DNA of 64,000 bases from Parasitella parasitica (Eukaryota; Mucoromycota; Mucoromycetes; Mucorales; Mucoraceae): assembly GCA_025201805.1 (NCBI GenBank), contig MU619343.1, positions 47,488 through 111,487 of the forward strand, in the 5' to 3' direction. Each line of letters opens with the position of its first letter. The stretch's first letter is position 1. Below are positions 23,674 to 34,913 of the stretch, one piece after another. The notes below the pieces were generated by a model that was not told where the DNA came from, did no database searches, and worked only from the letters and a program-made list of their open reading frames with translations. A program made the translations under genes and the position numbers.

Positions 23674-24575
23674 AAATCAACCAAGCCTGCTATAATCAGT
23701 AATGCAGAAACGCTTCTTTCAGAAACAAATTTATCTACTGTAGACGTTGACAAATTTTCGGGTTATATAAAGGCAAGAGCTTCTGTGGAGGATTTGTTGA
23801 GCCAATGCTATGGAAATGAAACTCAAAAACATGAAGAGAAATACTTGCCTGGCTCCTGTTTTAATTTAATGTGGAGAAGAATAGAAATCTGTGGTTAGAG
23901 AAATAATTCATATTAAAAATTCGAGGTTACTTTCCTCAAAATAATCTAAGTCTCAACTGTATGCGGCCTATGTACTACTAAGGCTACAACAAAAACATAT
24001 TACGAAACTATTGCACAAGTAACTCAACTTGTGGAAGAGTTATTCACAAGTGAAGAAGTTACGTTAAAACAACGATTAAGTAAACCATTCCGAAAAATGA
24101 AATTCTCAAGCAAAGTTACTACTACCAAACTGATGAAATATTAACACGAAGCTTGAAGAAGAAATTTGGTCTTGATTGCGTCCTGGTGTTAAGGAACTGG
24201 TCTGTCTCCAAACAATAAATACCATGAAGCGACAAGAAATAAGGGCCTTATACGAATGTACAAGAGGAATGGGGTTTTCGTTTTTCTGATTGATAAGTTT
24301 AAAACCTCGTCATAATGCCCAATCTGTGAAGATGATCTCGAAACTTTCAAAACAGTTTAGTTAATCCCCGCTTATATAAAAGGGCTGGTATACCAGTAGT
24401 CAAATGCCACGGGCTACTAAGGTATATGATAACGGTAATTGTAACAACGAATTGGGATGATTACAACCACTCAATCATTAGGTACAAGAGCAGCAAAATG
24501 CCTTTCTGAAGAAACGGTAAAAAAAGTTATGGAACCGAGATCCTGCAGCTGCTTGGACTTTCGAAAGATATTGAT
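23674..24575 (+). pseudogene. Broken TnpB/Fanzor-like nuclease gene (RuvC C-terminal part)
   Basis: Several plus-strand segments in different frames line up in a sensible order, separated by stops and frameshifts: an upstream piece with FSGYIKARASVEDLL (about 23750-23898); FRKMKFSSKV (about 24087); LKKKFGLDCVLVLRNWSV (about 24150-24208); KYHEATRNKGLIRMYKRNG and FLIDKFKTSS (about 24217-24311); a stop; CPICEDDLETF; a stop; NPRLYKRAGIPVVKCHGLLR (24363-24422); and LWNRDPAAAWTF (24527-24562). The order D/E-F-K-T-S-x-C-P-x-C, a second C pair, and then W-N-R-D-x-A-A is the zinc ribbon plus last RuvC acidic motif seen in TnpB/Fanzor proteins and in a repeated Mucorales protein family. At least two in-frame stops and three frame changes make it non-functional. 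Family assignment is by motif, not by search. Confidence 0.55.
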
Positions 24576-25587
24576 AAGTTTAAGGGTCAAGTGCCCAAAG
24601 CTGTTTTTCAGAAAACAAGCCCAAAAATCAACATAAAAAAGAGAAATTTTCCACTAGAGTATTGATCTGGCTATTTAATGCAGGTAATATACCGTATTAA
24701 TATCCTGTATTAGTGAAAATATTATAAGACAAGAAATTAGAATTGCAACAAGTGCACATCATTATGCAGTCCAAACAAGGACTTCGTTGGGCTTAGACGT
24801 CTACTGCTGGCATGGCAAAATGATGCACTTTTGACTGATCTACTAAAATACATGAATAACTTCAGTAATCAAGATAATTTTACACAGTCTATACCCCCCC
24901 TTTTTTATATATTACTATAAACATGCGAAAAAGACCCCTTTTTTTGTTGCATATATAGTTCTTTATTTTGGTCTTGCCGACATCAATATCAACCCATGAA
25001 TATGGCGAGCATGCAACAAACATGTATAGAACGCACACCCAGGATTGTGTATATGTCTCAACTAAATGTTCGGATGGATCAAGTGCAGTGTAGAGCAATA
25101 AAAAGCTCTCCTCGCTTTCTCCTTTTAACCTACTTTTTTCTTTTGCTTATATTGATATTCTTTCATACTACAAAAAGGATAAAAGAAGCCCCTAAGTAGA
25201 ACGAAAGACATGAAAAAACTACACTGGCTCTTTGCTGCTTCCAAAAAAAAAAGAAAAAAAAAAAAGAGGATCCTCTCCTTGTAAAAAAAGACCCCTTCTA
25301 TTCTCAATTTCATAATGATCACCTCTCCTTGTGTTGTCGTTGTTGTTTTCTTGTTGCTATTGGTGTTGTCTTGTTAAGAGAAAAAGTTGCAACTACAATA
25401 CATCAACTTCTTTTCCCTTTTTCACTTCTTTTTTTTTTTTTATCCCCCTCGTTGTCTATGTTCAACTTGTCATAATAATTTTATTACTTCTGCCATTACT
25501 ACTATTACCACTACTAGAACATCTGTAAATACACATATATTTTATCAATCCATCTAACTGACCAAAAGACAGATAAGAAAGAGGAAA
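24576..25587. other. Intergenic, 1 kb
   Basis: 3' flank of the nuclease relic and then promoter/leader of the next gene, with long pyrimidine tracts (about 25400-25450) near its start. Open frames here are low-complexity. Confidence 0.45.
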
Positions 25588-27337
25588 ATGGGTGATATAC
25601 AAAGAACATTCGTCGCTATATTTATTGCACTTGCATTTGTTACATGTCAACAACAGCCAATACCAACATCAACGTCAAATATATCGACTACTACTTCCTC
25701 TTCAAAGAACCCTACCACTACGACAACAGGTACTTATATTTGGCAATCACAAATCGATCGAACTATTTGTACATGTATTAAGGAGATGTATTAAAAAAAA
25801 CATTTAGACTCTTCGTCGTCTTCCACCACTTGCGGTTCAAATGGCAACACAGATACAATTTGCTCTCCAAGAACTGGAGATGTTTGGAGAAATGGTACTT
25901 GGTATCCGATTACATGGAATACAAAGTATGTATTATGATTCTGCAACGAAATAAGGCATGTATGCTAATTATCAATTCAGGTACCCATCTTATGTGTCTT
26001 ATGTTAGTATATATTTACGCAAACTACATGTACGCGCATACTAATTACATCTTATGTAATAGCCAACATTGGATGTCTACATCTACTTTGTACAGAACTA
26101 TCAAAATATCCTCATAAAAAATATCACCAATATAAGTACTTCGAAAGGAAACGTAGCTGTCCTTGTCGATGATACATGGAGACTTGATTCATCGGCACAG
26201 ACATACAAAAGCTTAATTTACATTGTACCAAATGGTATTAATCCAGAAGAAGAGATAACAAATAGATTTTCAGATTATCCTCCACCTATAAATAATCTAG
26301 TAGAACGTAATGGATTATATTGCGCCCTATACTGCATTTATGCTAACATGTCCACCCTGTTTAGAAATGGCTTTGGTCCCCTTGTCTACCGCTCTATCTG
26401 AATCTGCAAATGCTACTTTATCATCAGCAATTGCTTCAATGACAAATAATCTTATACCTACCTTGCCACCATCAGAATCTTCAGTCGTGAAATTGTCCGC
26501 AGATGATGAGGTTCATAGAAAACAGGCCGGTCCAGAAGCTCGCACTATTCAACCCTGGGTTATTGCAGCTGTTGTGCTAGCATGCTTAGCTGTACTAGGT
26601 GCATGTCTTGCCATCCTCTGGGTCATGAGACATAGTAGAAGAAGGAAATTAGTATACGGGGAAAAGGGACATCTGGGTATGTAATTTTTAATGTTAAGGG
26701 TACACTTTGAGTATTAACAAATGAGCATATCATAGAACTCAATAGCACAGCAAGTAGCTCCATGTTTCCTGTATTAGAGCAAGATGGCAGTAGCAAAGAA
26801 AAATTTAATGCCATGTCTACCATCTCTCTAAATCAACCTACAATCAACACGGCAGTGTCAACGCCCGTGCGATTTTATGGAACAGCACATACCGGCAGTG
26901 AGAGAGGTTCGCTGAAAGGTCATACAGCGCCAAGCAGTCCGTTAAATAATACTGCATCTTCGAATATGGGGGGCTTCATATCTACGCCTTCTTTGCCACT
27001 AGACGGAAAAATATACATGCTTGGAGACGATGCACGTCCTCAATCTACCACTTCGTTTAGTAACATCTCCAGTAGGTCGGAGCCTCCTCTGACATCCACC
27101 GATGCCCTCTTGATCGCAGACACTTTTCGTCAGCGAATGAGAAGGCCAGAATGGCAGCAACAACAACAGAAAAGCAACGATGCAAATGATGCAGATGAGG
27201 AGGAAGAAAAGAGACGTTACATAAGTGAGCAATTATTGAAAAAAGAATTGGAAGCAGAAGGTACCTTGATGAAAAAAGTCGGAAAGCGGGCGCATTTACT
27301 GGCAGCCACTTACCAAAAGCAGGACCAGGAGCCTTGA
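25588..27337 (+). CDS. Single-pass membrane protein with KRE9-like ectodomain
   Basis: Model: join(25588..25729, 25808..25925, 25981..26002, 26063..26306, 26365..26676, 26736..27337), 479 aa, all phases closing. Signal peptide, then a Ser/Thr linker. A KRE9/KNH-like Ig fold follows (CSPRTGDVWRNGTWYPITW, then NTKYPSYVSYPTLDVYIYF), then a Ser/Ala stalk, one transmembrane helix at about 306-330 (WVIAAVVLACLAVLGACLAI) and a basic stop-transfer RHSRRRK. The cytosolic tail of about 150 residues is Ser/Thr-rich, with a glutamine run and an acidic helical end. This resembles a fungal wall sensor in layout (secreted domain, TM, tail), but a sensing role is inference only. It contains a 22-nt exon. Confidence 0.8.
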
Positions 27338-28009
27338 AGTCATAACCAATGTGTATACTCTTTTCATGTAACGATATATCTTTTTTCTTTTTGTCGCGCG
27401 TTCTTTAATTTAATGCATACAGCCATGCAGATAATATTTATAGATAATAAACCGTGTATTCTTCTGCTTCTACTTACTCATGTCGTTTGCCTTATTACTA
27501 TAATATACCAGCAAAGCAGACACACTGAGAATATTTATTGAATTATTACGTAAAGACCCAAATTGATCAAGTAATTTAAAATGCGTGCAGCATATTCCTT
27601 TAAAACGTAAAAAAAGCACAGCACCCACACCTGAAGATCATGAAAATTGTATGATAAAATAAACAGGAAACACACTACGAAATCTCTAATATTACAAAGA
27701 TGTAAGTCAGGCTTACATCATAAGAATACTACGAGCAAAGACCTCGGCACACACGCTACTGTACAGTTCGTGTATTACATTGATTATATTACATAAAGTT
27801 TGACAGATTCATGTATCTGAATTGATTGTGCAGGTATAATTAGTTGATGCTGATATTGTACGAAACCCTTAGTTTCTCAAGATGTGAATTATATTTTTCT
27901 ATTACTATTTTGAAATCATTGTAACATGATGTGATACATCAGCCCTCCTATTCTACATTGATATGATAATGACATTTGATCTATTGTTCCATTTTTTATT
28001 ATTTACAAA
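27338..28009. other. Intergenic between convergent genes, 672 bp
   Basis: Shared 3' region. AT-rich, no coding frame or RNA gene seen. Confidence 0.5.
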
Positions 28010-28752
28010 TTACTGACGCTGATTTTGATATTCCTCCTCCTTTGCTGGATCCTCAAACGCTTCAGGCTCTGCAAGGCCATTGATAGTGGGAGGTTCAAAC
28101 ACAGATTCCAAGTGTCTAAGAGCAGCTTGTTGCATTTCATTCAATTCAGCTTCGTCACTAGGGTCAGCATAAAATTCGTCATAATCATCTTCCTCTTGTT
28201 CAGCCATAAACTCTTGATCAGGGTGAAGAGAAGCACATTCATTCATAGCCATGTAAATACCTTCTACTTTNNNNNNNNNNGTCAATAAAGAAACTTCTTG
28301 AACTTCAAGATCGAAAATACTTACAAGCGCCTCCATCTCTAGGAATTAAACGTAATTCTGTCACTGTTTCCTCTCTTTCTTGTTCATCTTCCGGCAACTC
28401 TTGATTAGGGAAAAATAAACCAGAATCAAGCTGACAGTAAATGTTGGGTTGACCATCTTGTCTAGAAATGGCATGAATAATAATGTCTGGGTATTCTACA
28501 GCGATGCCAGATTGTGCTATTTCTGAATAAAAGTATAATTGACTAGTTTTAGATGTTAGTTATATCGTGTACTTTTATATATATATATTTGGCGATGAGA
28601 AACGCTTACTCTTCGCAGACACTAAGTTCGCCAAAGATGGGGTCTTGATGTCCTGCTAATGGAGGAGAGATCAACAAGGCAGTGTCTTTTTGAATATGAC
28701 GAGACTTTAAAGAACTAGTATCTGGTGCTTGGCTAAGTAAAGTAACTGTCAT
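28010..28752 (-). CDS. pICln-like methylosome subunit
   Basis: Model: complement(join(28010..28266, 28325..28542, 28610..28752)), 205 aa. A PH-like fold is indicated by VEYPDIIIHAISRQ, IYCQLD and TVTELRLIPRDGGAL, then the characteristic helix MAMNECASLHPDQE, followed by an acidic C-terminal tail (EQEEDDYDEFY). In the family this protein binds Sm proteins with PRMT5 during snRNP assembly. A 10-N assembly gap (28271-28280) lies inside the second intron, so its length is unknown but the coding phase still closes. The frame is open upstream to 28827. ATG 28752 was chosen because it gives the usual family N-terminus. Confidence 0.85.
28271..28280. other. Assembly gap, 10 N
   Basis: Ten Ns inside the second intron of the pICln-like gene. 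Any translation through it is an artefact. Confidence 0.95.
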
Positions 28753-29130
28753 TTTCAACAAATTGTTTTCAGATGAAGAAGGGACAGAAGATAAACCATC
28801 AACGAAAAAATTTGTGCCGTTGTTCAAAGGTTTATCATACTAGATGCACACCTCAGATCAATTGTTGCTACGTTTGTATCGAGCCAACAAGAAATAAAAA
28901 AAAAAGAAGAAGCTCCAGCCAAGCAAGCAGTTCATGTTGACCCTAAGTTAGATGCTTTCGAAACCTTTCAATCGAGTGTCAAAATTCTTTTAAGCAGACA
29001 ATTGCCATAAATTTTATTTCATATAATATATGTACATGCTTTGAGTATAGAAAGGAACAAGAAAGGATAAAGAGATAAAAAAAAAAACAATTAATATAAA
29101 GAGAAAACAAATCAAAAAAGAGGGAATCAT
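28753..29130. other. Intergenic, 378 bp
   Basis: Promoter of the pICln-like gene and 3' region of the DUF2423 gene, both transcribed leftwards. No gene seen. Confidence 0.5.
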
Positions 29131-29497
29131 CTAAAACTTGATGGCAGATTTCTTTCCCTTCTTTTTCTTTTCCTTCAATTTTCTGGCATGTCGGTTGCTA
29201 CGAGGTCCACTAGTAGAGATCTTTTTCTTGGGTTCTTCTTCAGTCATGGCATCAGCGTCAGCCGTAGATACAGCAGCTTCTTTTTCTTCTTCCATAAAAT
29301 CACCAACGCTAGGCTTTTTGGCAGCATCGGCCTGAGCTTGTGCTAAACGAGCAAGACGGGCATCTTCAACAGGCTTAAAGATTTTCTCTCTTTTGAGAGC
29401 TGGTATAATTCAGTACATCAATCTCAAATAGCTAAAATTATTTAAATACAATACCTCTAGTTCTTTTCTTTGTGTGTGATCTCAAACTTCTAGCCAT
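29131..29497 (-). CDS. Small basic nucleolar-type protein (DUF2423, YBL028C-like)
   Basis: Model: complement(join(29131..29399, 29455..29497)), 103 aa. The N-terminus MARSLRSHTKKRTRALKRE matches the DUF2423 start seen in yeast YBL028C, a nuclear/nucleolar protein linked to pre-60S ribosome assembly. An acidic middle (MEEEKEAAV) precedes a strongly basic C-terminus (NRHARKLKEKKKKGKK). The intron sits directly after the conserved N-terminal motif, which is separated from the rest as a 43-nt exon. Function in this organism is inferred from similarity of the N-terminal motif. Confidence 0.8.
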
Positions 29498-30202
29498 TGT
29501 GTAATACAGATATATATGTCAACAAGTCGATTAGAAATAGGTAAAAGCAGAAAAACATTTTTTTTTTCAATTGATTTGAAGCATCTTTAGACAGCCACAA
29601 AGAACCCACATTTCACCTCAAAAAAGTTAAGTTTCGTGACTGAAAATCCCCTTTTAAACCTGCATGATGGACCTTCGCCTACGATGCTTGGCCTTGTTGA
29701 CCTCTTCTTTGTTTAGTCACATAAAATCAAGATCGAAGCCTTGTCTGATACATTGTTATGATTACTGAATTGATTATATTCCAAGGTGGTAATTTCAGCT
29801 TAAAAAATCAATTATACTCTTTTAGCTTTTTAGTCTAATAGAATATATTAGAAGATGTCATGAACAGTTTGAATGACGGCTGATAAAGAGGTTTCGAATT
29901 GTCAATCGTAATGTTACTTCACCATTACACTTTTTAAGGCTTGTTAGAGAGACATAATAGAGAACCGAATTTGCGTTTTCTATTCATAGATCGAAGATTT
30001 ACTATTGCAAGCAGAATTGCTCTGCTATAAAAACGCAGCTGATATCCTGTTTGTCGCAATTAACGACAGTACGTGTAATACAGCCAAAATATCTTTGTAA
30101 TTAGCGGATCGGCATACTCTTCATTTAAAAAAATCAAGATAAAAAGAAGATTATAATCTCATAAATGGATCTGCTCTCATTTTCTAATTGTTCGTAAAGC
30201 TG
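29498..30202. other. Intergenic, 705 bp
   Basis: AT-rich; promoter of the DUF2423 gene and downstream region of the fragmentary gene that follows. No supported feature. Confidence 0.45.
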
Positions 30203-30649
30203 CTATTTAGCATCGTTTAATAAAGGCAAATGCTGAAGATCAAATAACACAACAACATCTTGATGGTGGTAGTATGTACGCTCAAAAACTACTTTGCCAG
30301 GATTATTCTTGTTGTAAGGATTTTCAATTTTGAAGGGCATTGGATTTTTTTACATGTTTTTTTCTTTTGAAAATCATAGCCAACTCTCGACAAGCTGCCT
30401 TCTACAAAACATTCGATTGCCATCTTATCCCAATCGGTATCTATAAAACAATGACAATAGTAATGCTGTGCTAAAAGTAACTGATAGCAATTTTTTTTTT
30501 GTAGTATCTCCTCTGGCCTCAGGTACATTTCTTATTTGAAGGGTCTAAATTTTGATGAATGTACTTGATAATTGTTTAATTGTCTAGAAACTTAACAAAT
30601 AAAATATGAAGTATAAAATATACCTCAGAAGTTCATTTGAATCTGCCAT
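30203..30649 (-). pseudogene. Fragmentary or frame-broken gene, unrecognised
   Basis: Read leftwards, ATG 30649 opens a short exon MADSNELL with a good donor (30623). Downstream, one frame gives NCYQLLLAQHYYCHCFIDTD then WDKMAIECFVEGSLSRVGYD, and another gives PMPFKIENPYNKNNPGKVVF, ERTYYHHQDVVVLFDLQHLP and a stop at 30205-30203. These are clearly protein-like, but the switch between frames happens in an A-rich stretch (about 30340-30362) with no acceptor, and an upstream in-frame TAA separates the first part. Either the gene is decaying, a base is wrong in the assembly, or I have missed introns. No family recognised. Confidence 0.4.
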
Positions 30650-31133
30650 CTCAAAACACAAAAAGTGAGTATGTTCAAGGAAATGTAATCTATACATAAT
30701 AAATAGTTATAACTCTTCATCGATTGAGAGCTCTGTTTAGAGCATTAGATTTGCAAGTTGATACACAATTATCAGACATGCATTGGCATGTAATAATCAT
30801 TTCAATGCAACTTGCTTCGAAATAAACAGTACTTGGAAAATAAATGAGACGCATCTTGGGCGACATGAGCAGGATGGTGGATAAATTTTTTTGATCACAT
30901 TGTCACAAAGCAGTCGATTTAGTAACGAGGTCAACGTTCAATGGTTTATTCAACAGAATAAAATGCGTAAATGAGGGCATGCATGGAATGATGGATATTT
31001 GTATAATATATAGGAATCAGGTTTGTGGCTGAAATTGATCAGGTTGTGGTGATGAAAAGACCTTTTTTATGATTTCATTCCTTTTGAACAAATGTCAGCA
31101 TTTGCGGAAATGTCGAGATAAAACGGCATTATT
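30650..31133. other. Intergenic, 484 bp
   Basis: AT-rich spacer between two leftward genes. Nothing supported. Confidence 0.45.
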
Positions 31134-31585
31134 TTACCTAGTTTTGTAGCTATGAAGCTGTTCTCTTAGCTGATCGAGATTTTTAATGGGTAAAATGCCT
31201 TCGATATCTTCTTTTCTATTGATAAATAATTGTATCAGTCAAATAAATGCATACCATAAACCCATGGATTAAGCACATACAGCTTACGAGCTGATATTCC
31301 CTCTATTGTTAGGTTTAGCAAACTGGCATCTTCGTCAAATTGATCGCTCATTTGACTTTGTTCTAACACACAGTCAGTTACTTGGAATTTGGAGCTGTAG
31401 CTATCCACAGATTTGAGCTGAGAAGCAGAAGAATCGAGCTCGACCAAGATAACATTATCTTTCGGTATATTTAACGGAAAATCTTCGTCTTCAAACACAT
31501 AATGTATAACGGGATATTTGTATGTGTTGTGTATTTGATCATGAATAACAACAAACTGAGGTATATCTAACTGCGATGTGTTCAT
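31134..31585 (-). CDS. Unrecognised acidic protein, about 135 aa
   Basis: Model: complement(join(31134..31210, 31255..31585)). The first exon encodes an ordered, acidic domain (QFVVIHDQIHNTYKYPVIHY, VFEDEDFPLNIPKDN, then a Val/Leu-rich strand) and a second conserved-looking stretch SYSSKFQVTDCVLEQSQM. The second exon ends in a helix (NLDQLREQLHSYKTR). An alternative donor at 31287 (GTAAGC) keeps the same phase and removes 11 residues. The frame is open up to 31624, but MNTSQLDIP is the more likely start. It resembles a small conserved subunit of a nuclear complex, without a family I can name. Confidence 0.55.
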
Positions 31586-31800
31586 AATAAAAACGATAAA
31601 AAGAAAGTTGGTAAGGTTGGTCATAATGTACAGGACATCTATTGATCATTTTATTGGTTACGAATTACTTGGTGTGGATCAACAACCCAGCAAAAATTAC
31701 TACTACGAGGAAGGGAGAGCAGCCATGCCTGTGTGAAAATTAAAATATACTCTTTTCTTACTCCCTTTTCCTTTTCATTACAAATAATTTATTTCTCGAA

Positions 31801-32772
31801 ATGTTCATTTACAAACCTCAATTTTATGCTTTGGGTAAAAGAAGCTCCACCATAACAAGGATGCTTCTTGCTCGTCATAGTTCGTCCTCTTCATCTTCGA
31901 CCGCCAAATTGGAAAATGAAGTCAATAAAGATAAAGCAGCTGCGAAACCAACAGTTGCCAAAAGCGGGGAACAGCAACAACAACAGCAACAGCAACAGCA
32001 ACAGCAGCCGTTCAATTTAACGGACAAGACCAAGAGCCTCAAGATTCCTTTTATGCCTGTAATCAATATCCCAGAAACTGAATTCGCACACAATGCTTTT
32101 TTCTCTCTTCACAGACCACTTTTAGGGCTATCTGATGAAGACGAAAAGCCATTTTTTAGCAATAGATCTGAAGAACGAGACCAAGAAAAGCGTAAGTGTA
32201 TAATTCTCGGATGTTGCCATGGCGACTTTATGTATGTGATATTTATAAATTATTTGGTAGTTGATGATGTATTGGCTAGTTACATGATGGATTTACAACC
32301 TTTTGTGGAACCGCCTGCGCCTGGTGCTGAATTATCAGATCATAATAGTCTGCATACACAAAAAGAGCTGGAAGAAGATGAGCATCTTGAAAGAGGGGTG
32401 TCATTTAAGATTATAGACGATGGGGAGTTTGTAGATGGTTTCATGCCAAACAATTCCCTGGCTGAGCAGCAGCAGGAGCAGGAAGAAGAGTTGGAACATG
32501 TTGTTCAAACACACAGTTTACCAATGTATCATATGCCTGAAAGTGGAGATGTTTTGGACTATTTGACATCGATTGAGTCAAAAATAAAGATGGAACATGC
32601 AAGACTGGATGCAGAAGATAGCGCAAAGGCATTACGATTAAAGAAATTAGAAATGATCGATAGTACAAAACGATTTAGCCAAAGCAAGCCAAGATTTTAT
32701 GCCATTAATCACAATAGGAATATCCACTCAAGATTACGTCGTTATCAACAAAAATGGAATTTGAAGGATTAA
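31801..32772 (+). CDS. Unrecognised protein with mitochondrial-type N-terminus and polyglutamine
   Basis: Model: join(31801..32191, 32261..32772), 300 aa. The intron is in phase and lacks a stop, so the unspliced reading is also open. GTAAGT...GTAG ends and loss of low-quality sequence favour splicing. The N-terminus (KRSSTITRMLLARHSSSSSS) looks like a mitochondrial presequence, followed by 12 glutamines (CAA/CAG repeat at about 31972-32006). The middle is acidic. The C-terminus is conserved-looking and basic (KPRFYAINHNRNIHSRLRRY). It may be a mitochondrial ribosome or assembly protein, but that is a guess. Confidence 0.6.
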   Translation: MFIYKPQFYALGKRSSTITRMLLARHSSSSSSSTAKLENEVNKDKAAAKPTVAKSGEQQQQQQQQQQQQPFNLTDKTKSLKIPFMPVINIPETEFAHNAFFSLHRPLLGLSDEDEKPFFSNRSEERDQEKRKCIILGCCHGDFMYVIFINYLVVDDVLASYMMDLQPFVEPPAPGAELSDHNSLHTQKELEEDEHLERGVSFKIIDDGEFVDGFMPNNSLAEQQQEQEEELEHVVQTHSLPMYHMPESGDVLDYLTSIESKIKMEHARLDAEDSAKALRLKKLEMIDSTKRFSQSKPRFYAINHNRNIHSRLRRYQQKWNLKD

Positions 32773-33104
32773 ACACTCTTATTGTAAAAAAACCAAATAC
32801 ACAGCTATATACATATATTTCCCCCCCCCCTCTCTCTCTTTTTTTCTCTTTCTCTTCTTGCTTTTATTTATTACGGTAAAAATGCAATAAAAGACTCTAA
32901 ACCATAACTAGAAAACGGTTGTATTTGCTTGTTGTGATATGTTATTTATGTTGCTCAGCTGATGTTCTTGTATTAAAAATGGACTCTTTAACCTTGCTTT
33001 GTGTCTCTCATCATTCCCATTTAAACCCCCCCTTAATATTCTTGTCTTGTTTTCTTTTTTCTTTTAACATTTACAATTTATAACAAAACGAAAAAGCTAT
33101 CAAA
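32773..33104. other. Intergenic with C10 and CT tract, 332 bp
   Basis: Contains ten consecutive C at 32821-32830 followed by CT-repeats. Otherwise 3' region and promoter of the flanking plus-strand genes. Confidence 0.5.
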
Positions 33105-34645
33105 ATGTCTTTGTCGCAGCAGTCTTCAACAGAACAGTTTAGCAGTGAGCAAGGTATTTTCTATCACCAGAATTGGCATCAAAACAAGCTTTTGGTTCAC
33201 ATTCCTACCTTGTCAAAAAATCAGCATTACCCGAATCTCTTCATTGCATCAAATCCAAGAAAATCACTCAGGATAGGCAGCAAATGCTTATTGGAGACCA
33301 CATCAAAGACGCCTTTGAACGTCGGGTTGGAAAATGTGTTGTTCGTCTCTACATTGCAGAATTACTGGGCGCGTTCGACCACATGTAAAATGAAGAGACA
33401 TGCAAGCAGCAGCGGTGCACAAAACCACTCCTCGTCTGTCAATGCAGCAAGAAGACACTCGCAGCCTGATACCAACATGTCGCAACAGCATCATACAATG
33501 ACAGAGTATGCCTCTGCTCCATGTAACAGCAGCAACAGTAGCAGCAGCAGAAGCAGCAGTAGTAACGCTATTCAAACTAGCCACGACGTTCGACGCCTGT
33601 CATTTCAATCGGATGCTGCGTCTACGGAATTGATCCGACGATTCAGCGCTGAGAGTACAACCAGCAGCCTATCGAGCATCTCTTCATTTATCTTTGAAAG
33701 CCATGCTAAACTTTATCAGCAAAGGCAACAGCAGCATAGAGTCCCATCGTCAAGTGACGCACAGACTGGTCCTCCAGTAGGAGCAGCAGAAAATGTTAGT
33801 GATTTAATACAAACAGCAGAAGCTGGCCAAAAACAAGAGCAACAGGATCGTGACCCTGGTCATGCCTGTGACACCATGCAAAGCCCCTCTAAACAAATGC
33901 AGCAACTTCAAGGCACAACAACACCTATCAAGCAAGACGATAATAAAGACCAATTGCCCATATGGGCAGACCCTATTAAAGTCAAGCAAAACCCAACAAA
34001 GTTTCAATATACCAAATCCTACATGAAGCAAAGTAATATCCCCAATGACTCCAGCCTGCCGCTTGCAAAGCCATGTGTATTTCATTTCAGCCAAACCAAT
34101 ACATCCTCTTTCAACAAGTCAGAACAGTACATTTCTGCTGTGAAGCCGCTGTTTGAATGCGATTCAGTCTGGAGCTTTGCAGCTCGGTGGCGTACGCTCA
34201 AGGAAAAATACGATAAAAAGCCCTCACAACTCTTACCAAACCAGAACCTCTTTTGTTTTATCAAAGGCATTGAGCCCATGTGGGAGGACCCAGTCAACAA
34301 GGATGGCGGAAGGCTGGTTATTATAGTCAATAACAGCGGCAATCATCTGGATGATGTGTTTGAGTGGATCCTCTGTGCTTTTGTTGGCGGGGGATTGCAT
34401 GAGAATGGCGTTGTGGGAATTGCAGTATCAAAGAGACATCGTGGTGATAGAGTGGAGTTGTGGCTAGATCAGACCGCAAATGACGACATGATACCTGTAT
34501 TGAAGTGAGTATATAGATAGATCAACTGCATGTTGCCAAATTGCTGACTTGATTTTCTCCTAAAAGGAACAAATTGTGTCATCTTTTGGCCAGCACCTGT
34601 CACGATGAAATCCAGTCAGGACGATACAAGAAGCATTTCAAGTAA
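33105..34645 (+). CDS. eIF4E-family protein with long disordered N-terminus
   Basis: Model: join(33105..34504, 34567..34645), 492 aa. Residues 1-300 are low-complexity and rich in Ser/Gln. The last about 190 residues form an eIF4E fold: VFHFSQT, DSVWSFAARW (dorsal-surface region), EPMWEDPVNKDGGRLVI with the cap-stacking tryptophan (about W392) and adjacent acidic residue, then ELWLDQT. The first cap-stacking tryptophan position is not obviously conserved (the strand reads CVFHFSQTNTSSF), closer to the divergent eIF4E2/4EHP classes than to canonical eIF4E. Expected role: cap-binding translation regulator or repressor. A second frame overlaps the first 290 bp and is open, but lacks continuity with the eIF4E domain. 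Confidence 0.8.
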
Positions 34646-34913
34646 ATTAACATATATATATTAACAGCAAAACAATACCTTTTTCAATCAAATCTGTAAA
34701 TAGCTTCACTGGATAGCATTGCTTTTTAATCGAATAACAGCCAACAAAATATATTGCAATATAAAAAAAAAACCATTCGCGACATTACATAACAATGAAA
34801 ATAAAAAATAACCATAGCAACTCCCTTTTTTATTTTGACATGTATATAAATGAGCGATCTTCCAGCTGGACCCTTTCTTTATTTTCTTTCTCTCTTATAC
34901 ATAATACGCACAA

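Noticed and set aside
32192-32260. Treating the in-frame stretch in the 31801-32772 gene as coding
   Set aside because: It has GTAAGT and GTAG ends, and the translated piece is Cys/aromatic noise unlike its flanks, so it was taken as an intron.
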